NCBI RefSeq assembly: GCF_000371925.1
Contig: NZ_AQVE01000021.1
Location: 1-64,000, forward strand
Source: Thiolinea disciformis DSM 14473
Lineage (GTDB): Bacteria > Pseudomonadota > Gammaproteobacteria > Thiotrichales > Thiotrichaceae
DNA length: 64,000 nucleotides
Reading direction: 5' to 3'
Shown here piece after piece: positions 6,953 to 15,960 of the stretch; position 1 is the first letter of the stretch, and every line of letters starts with the position of its first letter. Under the pieces are notes generated by a model. It ran no database searches. It worked only from the letters and a program-made list of their open reading frames with translations, and was not told the DNA's origin. A program made the position numbers and the translations under genes.

Positions 6953-7209
6953 GTGCGAGGAGTGGCCTTTTCATCCTTTGCTTTAATGCGGCAGTTAAGC
7001 AAACAGCCAGCGCAAGCTGATAGCGCACATCCGGTATTTGAAATTGCTTTAGAAACTGACAAAGTAGCGAATGCTGTGCAACAGGCTTTAAACGCTGGAG
7101 CAATTTTAGTCAAGGCAGCTAGCGAAATGCCTTGGGACAAGCCATTGCTTATGTGTCAGATGACAATGGAATTTTGATTGAGATCTGTAGCCCAGTCAGT
7201 GCCGGTTAA
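6953..7209 (+). pseudogene. VOC/glyoxalase-family remnant
   Basis: The frame from 6953 reads VAFSSFALMRQLSKQPAQAD then FEIALETDKVANAVQQALNA and EMPW, which matches the C-terminal half of VOC-fold (glyoxalase/bleomycin resistance-like) proteins. After a GGG run at 7134-7136 the frame is lost. With one more G the next frame continues GQAIAYVSDDNGILIEICSP and stops at 7209, restoring the family's C-terminus. The N-terminal half (about 50-60 residues) is absent because a stop lies just upstream. Both a truncation and a -1 frameshift mark it as a pseudogene. Confidence 0.8.
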
Positions 7210-7314
7210 GCCGTTTTTGTTTATTCAGTGAGGTTTTGAATAGCACATAACGCTGCAATAGGTCGCTGATAATGATACTTTATAGACAGAAGAATAATCA
7301 GGAGTAAGTCAACG

Positions 7315-7728
7315 ATGGCGAGTAGTGATTTTTACGCATTAACCGACAACCAATTAAACGCTTTATTAGAAGGCGAATTGGATTACAGCAAGTTTTTCAC
7401 TGCAAAGCAGGATGAAAAGCCGCGCGAGTGTTTTTCTGACGTAGGTGCTGCGTGGGAGGATTTAGTCGCCTTGCTTGATGATGAAAAGGCTGGCGGTAAA
7501 ACGCAGACCAAAGAAATTCCTAAAATGGCAAGTTATAACGATGCCAAAATGGTCAAGAAAGTGGCTAAAGCCTTGGCACAGATTGATGATGAAGAGCTGA
7601 AAGAGCGTTATGACGATTTGGAGCTAGATGTCGACTTCAAAACCCTCAAGAAACTCACTAAAAGTCTCACGGCCTTTTATCAACGCGCCGCACAAAATGG
7701 CGACGCGGTGTTATTGCGCATTACCTAA
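7315..7728 (+). CDS. DUF1877 (YfbM-like) family protein
   Basis: A 137-residue protein resembling the YfbM/DUF1877 family: YALTDNQLNALL at the N-terminus, CFSDVGAAWEDLVALL in the middle and a C-terminal helix pair ending FYQRAAQNGDAVLLRI. The middle portion is shorter than in YfbM itself. AGGAG stands upstream of the ATG. Function of the family is unknown. The gene is convergent with the glutathione peroxidase gene, five bases apart. Confidence 0.7.
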   Translation: MASSDFYALTDNQLNALLEGELDYSKFFTAKQDEKPRECFSDVGAAWEDLVALLDDEKAGGKTQTKEIPKMASYNDAKMVKKVAKALAQIDDEELKERYDDLELDVDFKTLKKLTKSLTAFYQRAAQNGDAVLLRIT

Positions 7729-7733
7729 AAACT

Positions 7734-8306
7734 TTACTTCGGTAAATTAGCCTCAATCAATTTAATAAGATCGGGGCTATTAGGTTTAACAAAGCTGGTA
7801 AAGCTACCAATTAGCTCACCCTTAGGGTTCAGTAGGTACTTATGAAAATTCCATTTCGGATATTCGCCAGCCATCTCCCCTAAGGTTTTATAAAAATCAG
7901 AAGCTTGGTCTTTACTAACCTGCATTTTCTCAAACATGGGAAATTGGACGTCATAGGTGAGCTTACAAAAATCTTTGATTTCTTGCTCGGAACCGGGGTC
8001 TTGGTTAGCAAAATCATTGGATGGAAAACCTAACACTACTAAACCACGTTCTTTATAATCCTTATAAAGCTTTTCTAAAGCTTCAAATTGTGGCGTAAAG
8101 CCGCATTTGCTTGCAGTGTTTACGATCAAAACCACTTTATTTTTATAAGCTTCGCATAGATTAATCGTCTGGGTACTGCCAAGCTCACGTAAGGTAAAGT
8201 TCAGCGCGGCAGGGCAACCAGTATCGGTCGGCGCACCTTTTATTGGTGCTGCCATGACCTGTGTAGAAGCAAAGAAGCTAAGTAATAAACCTAACCATTT
8301 TGGCAT
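7734..8306 (-). CDS. Glutathione peroxidase family protein, exported
   Basis: A 190-residue thiol peroxidase of the glutathione peroxidase family with a signal peptide (residues 1-20, ending QVMAA). The active-site motif NTASKCGFTPQ places the peroxidatic Cys near residue 68; FPSNDFANQDPG and KWNFHKYL supply the Gln and Trp of the catalytic group. It reduces hydrogen or lipid peroxides in the periplasm, probably with a thioredoxin-like reductant. The ATG at 8306 is chosen because GAGGGAG lies six bases upstream; ATG 8312 and TTG 8321 are less well placed. Confidence 0.9.
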   Translation of the reverse strand: MPKWLGLLLSFFASTQVMAAPIKGAPTDTGCPAALNFTLRELGSTQTINLCEAYKNKVVLIVNTASKCGFTPQFEALEKLYKDYKERGLVVLGFPSNDFANQDPGSEQEIKDFCKLTYDVQFPMFEKMQVSKDQASDFYKTLGEMAGEYPKWNFHKYLLNPKGELIGSFTSFVKPNSPDLIKLIEANLPK

Positions 8307-8390
8307 AATCATCTCCCTCAAATCGAAATATACACGCTAGTATACAACGGTTCTGTGACCTAGGAGCTTAGCCATAAAAGCTTTAAGTTA

Positions 8391-8798
8391 TTACTGGTTC
8401 GATATGCTATCGAGCTGTTGTACTAATTGCTTTAGCGCATTGAGTTCTGCATTAAATTCAACTTGTACGCGATTGATTTCCGCTAATAATTTTTGTTTCA
8501 CTTCTGATTGGGAGGAGTGCGCATCAACAATACTATCGAGCTCCACGACAGCTTTAGTGAGTAAGGGAGAAATTTCATAAATTTCTTCCGTTTTATTAGT
8601 GCCACTATCCACAATACGGGTATGGGCGGAGCGTCCCATCTGGTAGCTGCGTGTAACAGGTAAAAACGAGCCTTTAGGGCGTTGATATTTAATTTTTAGA
8701 ATATCGGTATCGGGTGCGACATGCGATAGTGTGTAGCCAATAATTTGCTGTGGGTTTTGTACGCCCATTTGGGCTAAGTGAGGGTATGAAGTAGTCAT
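8391..8798 (-). CDS. DUF3461 family protein
   Basis: A 135-residue protein with the DUF3461 N-terminal pattern: YPHLAQMGVQNPQQIIGYTL, then ILKIKYQRPKGSFLPVTRSY and FGRS-like MGRSAHTR. The C-terminal half is a predicted long helix or coiled coil. The family occurs in Gammaproteobacteria and has no known function. A perfect 18-base palindrome at 8877-8894 lies in its upstream region. Confidence 0.85.
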   Translation of the reverse strand: MTTSYPHLAQMGVQNPQQIIGYTLSHVAPDTDILKIKYQRPKGSFLPVTRSYQMGRSAHTRIVDSGTNKTEEIYEISPLLTKAVVELDSIVDAHSSQSEVKQKLLAEINRVQVEFNAELNALKQLVQQLDSISNQ

Positions 8799-8844
8799 GT
8801 GTCACTGCTCTAACTAAGGTGGTTGTCGTTGATTGGTATAACAT

Positions 8845-8894
8845 TAAAAAAGCGCTTTTATTTATTACTATTCATCAATCAAAGCGCTTTGATT
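8845..8894 (-). terminator. Terminator or operator palindromes after the catabolic operon
   Basis: Read on the minus strand, AAAGCGC (8890-8884) can pair with GCGCTTT (8855-8849), which runs into a T tract, giving an intrinsic terminator with a long loop for the upstream acyl-CoA dehydrogenase gene. The right half alone is the perfect palindrome AATCAAAGCGCTTTGATT (8877-8894), which could equally be an operator for the DUF3461 gene. Confidence 0.5.
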
Positions 8895-8959
8895 TAACTA
8901 ATATACGCTAATTCCACACGTGGCGCATTAAACAACAGCCGGTTTAACCGTGAGAACTT

Positions 8960-10753
8960 TTAAACTGATAAGCTATTAAAGTTCACTTGCGTTAAAGACT
9001 CGCCTGCCTCCACTACGCTTGTTTTAAAGCCACTGCTTTGTGAGCCATAGCAGGCGAAATAAAAGCGCGTCAAATCCACAAGATTGTGATAGTAGTTATC
9101 CTTAGGCGCCGTAGTTAATTGCTCATTCGCTGCTAAGGCTAAACGTGCCATTTGCCAGCCTCCACACACTGTCCCCATCAGGTAAAGAAAGGGTACGGCA
9201 CCGGCTAGAACTTGTTCTATATGGGTTTTGCCATTAGCTAAAATCCAATCGCTCGCAGTTTGTAAATCACCAAGCATCGTTTCAAAGCGTGGCGCTAAAG
9301 CAGCAAGCGCTGGTACATGCTGTAAAGCTGTAACGATGCTTTGCATTTCACTCATCAGCTCACGTAATGTCGCGCCTTGTTCACGCAAAATCTTACGTCC
9401 AATCAGATCATTCGCTTGAATACCGGTCGTGCCTTCATAGATAGTAATAATCCGTGCGTCGCGGAAATATTGCGCAATGCCAGTTTCTTCCACAAAGCCC
9501 ATACCGCCAAATACTTGAAGTGCATCATCACAGACTTCATTGCCGACTTCGGTACACCAACCTTTGGCGACGGGCATGAGTAAATCGACATAAGCTCGGC
9601 ACTTGGCTGCTAGGTTTGGATCAGGGTGATGATGCGCCAAATCAAACCAGCTCGCTGCGGTATAAAGCAGGGCGCGCATCGCCATGACGCGTGCACGCAT
9701 GGAAAAGATGGTGCGCTTAATATCAGGATGGCACAGGATCGGTTTGCCAGTTTCACCGGTGATGGCATCTCGCCCTTGTACACGTTCGCGTGCATAATTC
9801 AGGGCATATTGATAAGCACGTTCTCCTAAACCCACGCCCTGAATGCCCACGCCAAAACGTGCTTCATTCATCATAATGAACATGGTTTCCAAGCCTTTAT
9901 TCGGCTCACCAATCAAATAGCCTAGCGCACCACCCTGATCACCAAAGCTCAAGCTGCAAGTGGGGCTACCATGAATGCCCATTTTGTGTTCGATAGCGAT
10001 GCAGCGAATATCGTTTTTATTACCCAAACTGCCATCGGTATTGACTAAAAATTTGGGCACAATAAACAGCGATAAGCCTTTCACACCCGCCGGTGCATCA
10101 GGCAAACGTGCCAACACTAAGTGCACAATATTTGGAGTAATCTCATGCTCGCCATAGGAGATAAAAATTTTCTGCCCAAAAATACGGTAGGTGCCATCAG
10201 CTTGTGGCTCAGCACGAGTGCGGGTTGCAGCCAAATCCGAACCGGCCTGTGGCTCAGTGAGATTCATGGTGCTTCCCCATTCACCACTGACTACTTTATG
10301 TAACCACAAGGCTTTTTGCGCAGGACTAGCCGCAATTAAGAGTGCTTCAGCTTGACTGACATTGAGTTGGGGCAACATGGTAAAGGCCATATTGGTCGAG
10401 AACCACATCTCCCAGACAGGCGTCGCAACCAATTTCGGTAGGCCTTGTCCACCGTATTCAGTAGGCAAAGCCATGCCTAACCAGCCTGCTGCACAAAATT
10501 CGTTATAAGCGTCTTGCCAACCCTCCGGTGTGATTACGCGCCCATCGGCTTCCAAACGACAACCTTGCAAATCACCTTGGCGATTAATGGGAGCGAGTAC
10601 GCCCGCCGCAAATTTGCCTGCTTCCTCCAACACACTCGCCACCAACTCTTCCGAAACCTCTTCATAGTTTGGCAAAGTCGCAATTTCACTCAAACCTGTT
10701 AAGTGTTTAAGGATAAATTGCATATCTTTTAATGGTGCTTGGTAGTCGTACAT
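8960..10753 (-). CDS. Acyl-CoA dehydrogenase, DmdC-like long form
   Basis: A 597-residue acyl-CoA dehydrogenase of the long subfamily that includes 3-methylmercaptopropionyl-CoA dehydrogenases. It starts YDYQAPLKDMQFIL, has MNLTEPQAGSDLA (flavin/substrate site), the QVFGGMGFVEETGIAQYFRD block and IYEGTTGIQANDL, followed by the extra C-terminal domain of this group. It would oxidise an acyl-CoA to the enoyl-CoA with FAD. As the last gene of the operon, it may let saturated phenylpropanoyl-CoAs enter the pathway by giving cinnamoyl-type CoAs; the substrate is inferred from context only. Confidence 0.88.
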   Translation of the reverse strand: MYDYQAPLKDMQFILKHLTGLSEIATLPNYEEVSEELVASVLEEAGKFAAGVLAPINRQGDLQGCRLEADGRVITPEGWQDAYNEFCAAGWLGMALPTEYGGQGLPKLVATPVWEMWFSTNMAFTMLPQLNVSQAEALLIAASPAQKALWLHKVVSGEWGSTMNLTEPQAGSDLAATRTRAEPQADGTYRIFGQKIFISYGEHEITPNIVHLVLARLPDAPAGVKGLSLFIVPKFLVNTDGSLGNKNDIRCIAIEHKMGIHGSPTCSLSFGDQGGALGYLIGEPNKGLETMFIMMNEARFGVGIQGVGLGERAYQYALNYARERVQGRDAITGETGKPILCHPDIKRTIFSMRARVMAMRALLYTAASWFDLAHHHPDPNLAAKCRAYVDLLMPVAKGWCTEVGNEVCDDALQVFGGMGFVEETGIAQYFRDARIITIYEGTTGIQANDLIGRKILREQGATLRELMSEMQSIVTALQHVPALAALAPRFETMLGDLQTASDWILANGKTHIEQVLAGAVPFLYLMGTVCGGWQMARLALAANEQLTTAPKDNYYHNLVDLTRFYFACYGSQSSGFKTSVVEAGESLTQVNFNSLSV

Positions 10754-10776
10754 GGTCTCTTCCTCACTTTTTCTAC

Positions 10777-11193
10777 TTATTCACAAGCTGCACGAATGTC
10801 TTCAGGAATTGGTACGGCCTTAATGCGCATCGGATCATCTGGGTCTTGCATAGCAAAAACACGTACTTCTCGTCCTTCGCATAAGACCGTGTCACCACGT
10901 CGCGCTACGTGTTTCATAGTAAAGCTCTTGCCCCGCCATTCCTCAATCCATGATGCGACTTCAATGTCTTCACCATAAGTGGCAGAGTTTTTAAAACTAG
11001 CCTGCGCATCCACGAGCGGTGTACCAATAATGCCGCGTTCACGCGTGGTCTCGCGCCAACTTGGTACACCACAAGCACTAAAAAACTCACGGCTTGCTGT
11101 ATCAAACCATTTGAAATAATTAGCAAAAAATACAATTTGTGCTGGGTCACAATCACTAAAAGCAATGCGCATTTTATAAATATTGGTTCGCAT
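10777..11193 (-). CDS. 4-hydroxybenzoyl-CoA-type thioesterase
   Basis: A 138-residue hotdog-fold thioesterase. FSDCDPAQIVFFANYFKWFD near the N-terminus is the active-site signature of the 4-hydroxybenzoyl-CoA thioesterase family, including the catalytic Asp. In this operon it would release the free aromatic acid (4-hydroxybenzoate or vanillate) from the thiolase product. GGAG is five bases upstream of the ATG. It lies nine bases after the short-chain dehydrogenase gene. Confidence 0.88.
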   Translation of the reverse strand: MRTNIYKMRIAFSDCDPAQIVFFANYFKWFDTASREFFSACGVPSWRETTRERGIIGTPLVDAQASFKNSATYGEDIEVASWIEEWRGKSFTMKHVARRGDTVLCEGREVRVFAMQDPDDPMRIKAVPIPEDIRAACE

Positions 11194-11202
11194 CCCAAGC
11201 TC

Positions 11203-11970
11203 CTAACGTGCGGCCATACGTAGTGCACCATCTAAACGAATGGTTTCACCATTGAGCATAGGATTATCGACAATACTGAGTACTAGCTTGGCGAATTCCT
11301 CGGGTTTGCCTAAGCGTGTGGGGAAGGGTACGGATGCGCCCAAGGATTGCTGCACGTCTTCCGGCAAACCTAGCATCATAGGGGTGAGAAATAAGCCGGG
11401 CGCAATGGTCACGACGCGAATACCTTGCCCGGCTAATTCGCGCGCAATTGGCAAGGTCATGGCTACAATCCCACCTTTGGAAGCGGCATAGGCCGCTTGC
11501 CCGATTTGCCCATCATAAGCGGCAATTGAGGCGGTATTAATAATCACGCCACGTTCGCCATCGGTTTGTGGCGCGTTTTTGCACATCGCAGCAGCAGCTA
11601 AGCGCAGCATATTGAAGCTGCCTAGTAGATTCACTTGAATGACGCGTGAAAAATCAGCTAAGGCTTGTGGGCCATTCTTACCTACCACGCGGGCAGCCGT
11701 CCCAATCCCTGCTGCATTGACTAGGCCATGTATTGCACCAAAGTTTTGAAGGGCAGTATCAATCGTTGTTTGGGCATCTGCTTCATCCGCGACATTGGTT
11801 TTTTGGAAGGTTACATGCTCGCCTAATTCAGCCACTAAAGCATGGCCGCGCTCTACATTCAAATCGGCAATCACGACATTTGCTTGTGCGGCATGGAGTG
11901 CACGTACACTTGCCTCACCCAAACCCGATGCACCACCGGTAACAATAAAGGTATTTCCTGCAAATTTCAT
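11203..11970 (-). CDS. Short-chain 3-hydroxyacyl-CoA dehydrogenase
   Basis: A 255-residue classical SDR resembling type II 3-hydroxyacyl-CoA dehydrogenases. TGGASGLG (residues 11-18) binds NAD(H), VNAAG is the structural motif, and a conserved Ser with YAASKGG gives the catalytic Tyr and Lys. It likely oxidises the 3-hydroxy-3-arylpropanoyl-CoA made by the hydratase to the 3-keto-CoA. AGGA stands eight bases upstream. It is ten bases from the thiolase gene. Confidence 0.88.
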   Translation of the reverse strand: MKFAGNTFIVTGGASGLGEASVRALHAAQANVVIADLNVERGHALVAELGEHVTFQKTNVADEADAQTTIDTALQNFGAIHGLVNAAGIGTAARVVGKNGPQALADFSRVIQVNLLGSFNMLRLAAAAMCKNAPQTDGERGVIINTASIAAYDGQIGQAAYAASKGGIVAMTLPIARELAGQGIRVVTIAPGLFLTPMMLGLPEDVQQSLGASVPFPTRLGKPEEFAKLVLSIVDNPMLNGETIRLDGALRMAAR

Positions 11971-11979
11971 AATATTTTC

Positions 11980-13236
11980 CTAGCCAATATTTTCTACAAT
12001 TACTGCTACACCTTGTCCGCCACCCGCACAAGCTGAGGAGACGCCATAGCGTCCGCCCGACTCTTTTAAGGCGCGTGCTAGGGTATGCGTTAAACGTATG
12101 CCAGATGCACCTAAAGGATGACCAATCGCAATCGCACCACCATACACATTAGCGCGCTCACGCGCTAAACCAAGCTCACGTTCACAGGCTAGGTATTGCG
12201 CGCCAAAAGCTTCATTAATTTCCACCCGATCTAAATCTGTTACGCCCAAACCTGCTACTTTAGCGGCAGCGCGTATTGCGGGGACTGGGCCAATTCCCAT
12301 AATCTCAGGTGGAACAGTTACGGCTGCGCCCGCCACGATTCGCGCTAAAGGTGTTAGGCCGTGTGCACGTACCCAAGCACCACTTGCCACAATCACCGAG
12401 GCTGCACCGTCTACAATCGCTGAGCTATTACCGCCGGTTTGTACGCCACCGAAAGCAGGTTTGAGTTTTTGTAGTGTTTCTACAGGGGTAGGGCGTACAT
12501 GCCCGTCACGTTCGAAACTTTGGGCACGATCTGCCAATTTCAGGCTGCGCGGCTTATAATTTTCTAATTCCCAAGTGGCATTAGTAAGCGTAGTAACCTC
12601 GTCATCAAAATAGCCCGTGTCCCACGCTGCTATTGCACGAGCAAAACTTTGTGCTGCAAATTGGTCGGTTTCTTCGCGTGAAATGTGATAGCGCTTAGCC
12701 AAGTTCTCAGCCGTATCACCCATGCCAATCCCTGGAGCAGTATCTTTAGTAGCCTCCCAGAGGAAGTCTTTAAAATCGATTTGCCCCATTCGGAATCCAG
12801 AACGTTGCGTATAAGAGGCGATAGGATTGCGTGACATCGATTCTGTACCGACACATAACACGACTTTCGCTTTGCCTAATTTAATATGGTCGGCGGCCGT
12901 GAGAATGGTTTCAAAACCAGTACAGCATAAACGTTGTACTAAAAGTGCTGGAGCGAGCGGGTTGACGCCAGCATATAAGCCAATATGACGTGGTAGAAAG
13001 TAAGCGTCGAAGCTGGCTTGAGCCATATTACCCGCAATAATCGCATTGATTTCGCTCGCTGGAATGCCACTTTTAGCAAATAATGCACGCGTGGCAGCAA
13101 TGCCTAAATCAGTGGGGGAGACATCGCGCAGCACACCATTGTAATCAGCGAACGGTGTGCGCTGTCCAGCCACGAGGTAAATATCATCGTAAGTTTGGCT
13201 AAGCGCGTGCGCTTCAGCAGCGGCAAATGCAGTCAT
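11980..13236 (-). CDS. Thiolase (acetyl-CoA C-acyltransferase)
   Basis: A 418-residue thiolase. The catalytic Cys is at about 104 in RLCCTGFE; the C-terminal motifs NEAFGAQY, GHPLGASG and CAGGGQG supply the other active-site residues. It would cleave the 3-keto-arylpropanoyl-CoA with CoA to aroyl-CoA plus acetyl-CoA. Its ATG overlaps the hydratase stop in ATGA, showing coupling. Length is normal. Confidence 0.92.
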   Translation of the reverse strand: MTAFAAAEAHALSQTYDDIYLVAGQRTPFADYNGVLRDVSPTDLGIAATRALFAKSGIPASEINAIIAGNMAQASFDAYFLPRHIGLYAGVNPLAPALLVQRLCCTGFETILTAADHIKLGKAKVVLCVGTESMSRNPIASYTQRSGFRMGQIDFKDFLWEATKDTAPGIGMGDTAENLAKRYHISREETDQFAAQSFARAIAAWDTGYFDDEVTTLTNATWELENYKPRSLKLADRAQSFERDGHVRPTPVETLQKLKPAFGGVQTGGNSSAIVDGAASVIVASGAWVRAHGLTPLARIVAGAAVTVPPEIMGIGPVPAIRAAAKVAGLGVTDLDRVEINEAFGAQYLACERELGLARERANVYGGAIAIGHPLGASGIRLTHTLARALKESGGRYGVSSACAGGGQGVAVIVENIG

Positions 13237-14003
13237 AGTTGGGGACCTTTAGATTTACGATTAAGGAAGTGGCCAATGCGCTCTACTACTTCGGGGCTAG
13301 TTTGGGTCAGCGCGGCGGTGAGGGATTCGACGAATAGGCCATCATCGGCAGCCATATTGTGAATGCGTGAAATCGCAGAGACCATCGCCCAATTAGCCAT
13401 GGGTGCATTCTCAGCAATGCGATAGGCTAATTCACGTGCCTTCGCCATGCTTTGGCCAGCTTCGACCACATAATGTGATAAGCCTAAGGCTTGGCCTTCT
13501 TCCGCTTTTAAAATACGTCCGGTGAGCATCATTTCGCACATACGTCCAGGGCCAATGATTTTTGCCACGCGTACTGATGCACCGCCACCCACAAAAATCC
13601 CGTGTCGGCCTTCTGGCAATTGATAAATCGTATTAGGCTCGGCCACGCGCACATGGGTAGCGGTTGCTAATTCTAAGCCCCCTCCAATGACTGCGCCTTG
13701 CATGGCTGCAATGACGGGGATACCACCATTTTCAATGCGATCAAAAATTCGGTGCCAACCACGTGAATGGAGCATGACACCAAATGGCTCACGGTGTTGG
13801 TGTTCTGATAAATCTAAACCTGCACAAAAATGCTCACCCTCACCCCCCAAGATAATAACGCGTGTCCCTTCCGGGGTCGCTACTAAAGCCGCTTCTAAAG
13901 CAGCCAACAGGCGGTCACTAACAGCATTACGCTTTTCAGGGCGTGCCAGTATTACGCTATAAATATTGTCCTCAAACGAGGATTTAACCAGTGTCTCAAT
14001 CAT
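13233..14003 (-). CDS. Enoyl-CoA hydratase (crotonase family)
   Basis: A 256-residue crotonase. The oxyanion-hole segments are HFCAGLDLSEH and AVIGGGLELATATHVRV, the normal places for the family; LPEGRHGIFVGGGASVRVAK follows. It probably hydrates feruloyl- or coumaroyl-CoA. No retro-aldol partner (vanillin dehydrogenase) is nearby, and a full set of beta-oxidation genes is, so hydration followed by oxidation is more likely than the Ech/aldolase route. The ATG at 14003 has AAGGA upstream; a TTG at 14012 is an alternative. Confidence 0.88.
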   Translation of the reverse strand: MIETLVKSSFEDNIYSVILARPEKRNAVSDRLLAALEAALVATPEGTRVIILGGEGEHFCAGLDLSEHQHREPFGVMLHSRGWHRIFDRIENGGIPVIAAMQGAVIGGGLELATATHVRVAEPNTIYQLPEGRHGIFVGGGASVRVAKIIGPGRMCEMMLTGRILKAEEGQALGLSHYVVEAGQSMAKARELAYRIAENAPMANWAMVSAISRIHNMAADDGLFVESLTAALTQTSPEVVERIGHFLNRKSKGPQL

Positions 14004-14028
14004 TATCTTCAATCCTTTCTTGTCAACG

Positions 14029-15882
14029 CTAGGGCAAATAAATTACTTTGGCGTGAGGTGTTTGAGCATAAAGTAGTGTGACCTGATCAGCACGCCGCTT
14101 TAACACCATGCTTTGATTGATATAACCTTTATCCGTAATTTCGCCTGCCTCAGCAGCTGGTAACTCTTCCAAGAGCATGGCACGGGTTGCATAGCTTGAT
14201 GTACCACCGCCTTGTTGCTTCAAAGCAGCTAGGCCATTTTGTACCTGCTCGCGTACTTTAGGATGCTGTAAGACAGCAGCAATACTGGCTTCCTCGTTCA
14301 AACCTGCCAAACGTCGACATTCTGGTATATTGGGAAAAATGAGAAAGCCAACTTCATCTTGCTCATGCCCTGTCACAACAATGTCTTGTGCGACAGGTTT
14401 TAGGGCATCGATAGCGTTAATTCGTACAGAACCCACAGCAACCCAAGTACCACTCAATAATTTAAAATCCTCACTCACACGACCATCGAACAGCAAACCT
14501 AATTCCGGCTTGGCATCGTCTACATATTTCATGGCATCGCCGATTTTATAAAACCCTTCCTCGTCAAACGCTTTTGCCGAGAGTTCGGGGTGTTTCCAAT
14601 ATCCCGGGAATACATTCGGGCCTTTGACGCGTACTTCCAATTTGCCTGCGTTTGGAATGAGTTTCAACGTCGTACCAGGGACAGGAATGCCAATGACACC
14701 GGGGCGTGAGGCACGGAAATGGCAGTCGACAGCATTAGGCGCTGTTTCTGTCGAGCCCCAAGCTGAGACAATTAAGACTTCAGGGTTTCCACTTTGTGTG
14801 GCTAATTCTTCCAAGGCTAACCACAAGTGTGCGGGTAGCGCTGCACCCGCGTAGAAAATACTTTTTAGATTTTTAAAGAAAGCCTGACGTAGCTCTTCAT
14901 CTTCGCGTAAGAGTGGCACTAGCATGTCATAGGCACGCGGCACACTGAAATACAGTGTGGGCGATATTTCTTTAATATTGCTAATCGTTTTATCGAGCAA
15001 ATGGGGAACCGGTTTACCTTCATCAATATAGAAAGTCCCACCCGTGTAAAGCGCCATATTGAGATTATGGTTGCTGCCAAAGGTGTGGCTCCATGGTAAC
15101 CAATCCAGTAATACAGGTTTAGTATTATTTAAAAAAGGCCACATAAGCTTTTTGCTGGCTTGATTGGAGCACAACATACGTTGGGTATTGATAACGGCTT
15201 TTGCTGTGCCACTCGTGCCTGTAGAGCCTGAGGTAAATAGAAATTTCGCAATGGTGTCAGGAGTGATCTGCTTCAATTTGGCTAGTACCCTTGTTTCATC
15301 GCTATGTTTTAGAAGCTCAGAAAAAGGGATATTACCTTCGCTAGTTTGGCTGCGTTTACCGGCTATTACAACACCATCGTGTAAAGGACGAATGGCATGC
15401 AAAGCAGGTACGAAACGTTCTGCTACATCGACAAATACTACGCCCGGATTTAACAGTTGAATATTGGTTTTGAGGCGTTCGTGATCTTTGGAGAGAAGCG
15501 AATAACCTGCTGAAATAGCACAAGATGGCACACCAATATGCATGGCTGCATACATGATGAGTGCATGTTCAACGGAATTGTCGGACAATATTACAACAGG
15601 GCGTTCGGGCGAAAGGTTTTGTCCCAAAAGCCAAGTGGCAATAGCCATGACTTGTTCGCGTACTTGTCTATAACTGAGCTTTTCCCATTCACCCCCTTCA
15701 CCACGCTCAGCAATAAAAAGGTGTTCGGGTGTTTCTTTCGCCCAGTGTTCCAACCACTCACCCACACAGCAGGGATAAGTATCTTCCAGGCTGATTTTCG
15801 AGCGCAAATACTGAGTACCATCGGGGTGGATTTCACGTACTACCTCAGGAGTGGCATGTAATACATTATTCACGGCAGTCAT
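14029..15882 (-). CDS. fcs: Feruloyl-CoA synthase
   Basis: A 617-residue ATP-dependent acyl-CoA ligase. FLFTSGSTGTSGTAKAV (about 214-230) is the AMP-binding P-loop; SAWGSTETAP follows as the second conserved block. SVEHALIMYAAMHIGVPSCA and YSLLSKDHERLK resemble feruloyl-CoA synthases more than fatty-acyl ligases. The enzyme activates ferulate, coumarate or related hydroxycinnamates with CoA and ATP. GGAGGAG lies upstream of the ATG. It stands between the transporter genes and the beta-oxidation genes. Exact substrate range is inferred. Confidence 0.88.
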   Translation of the reverse strand: MTAVNNVLHATPEVVREIHPDGTQYLRSKISLEDTYPCCVGEWLEHWAKETPEHLFIAERGEGGEWEKLSYRQVREQVMAIATWLLGQNLSPERPVVILSDNSVEHALIMYAAMHIGVPSCAISAGYSLLSKDHERLKTNIQLLNPGVVFVDVAERFVPALHAIRPLHDGVVIAGKRSQTSEGNIPFSELLKHSDETRVLAKLKQITPDTIAKFLFTSGSTGTSGTAKAVINTQRMLCSNQASKKLMWPFLNNTKPVLLDWLPWSHTFGSNHNLNMALYTGGTFYIDEGKPVPHLLDKTISNIKEISPTLYFSVPRAYDMLVPLLREDEELRQAFFKNLKSIFYAGAALPAHLWLALEELATQSGNPEVLIVSAWGSTETAPNAVDCHFRASRPGVIGIPVPGTTLKLIPNAGKLEVRVKGPNVFPGYWKHPELSAKAFDEEGFYKIGDAMKYVDDAKPELGLLFDGRVSEDFKLLSGTWVAVGSVRINAIDALKPVAQDIVVTGHEQDEVGFLIFPNIPECRRLAGLNEEASIAAVLQHPKVREQVQNGLAALKQQGGGTSSYATRAMLLEELPAAEAGEITDKGYINQSMVLKRRADQVTLLYAQTPHAKVIYLP

Positions 15883-15960
15883 CCTTCTCTCCTCCTTTTT
15901 CTCTTGTAGCCTAGCGTGTCAGAGTGTAAAAGTTGCCTTTCACACTCAGAATAGGGTGGA

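Noticed and set aside
9228-10978. Many ORFs of 60-80 codons opposite the acyl-CoA dehydrogenase
   Set aside because: They are antisense shadows of a well-supported gene and have no family pattern or ribosome-binding site.
13233-14003. Feruloyl-CoA hydratase-lyase (vanillin-forming)
   Set aside because: No vanillin dehydrogenase is nearby and a full SDR, thiolase and thioesterase set is, so plain hydration fits better, though it cannot be excluded from sequence alone.
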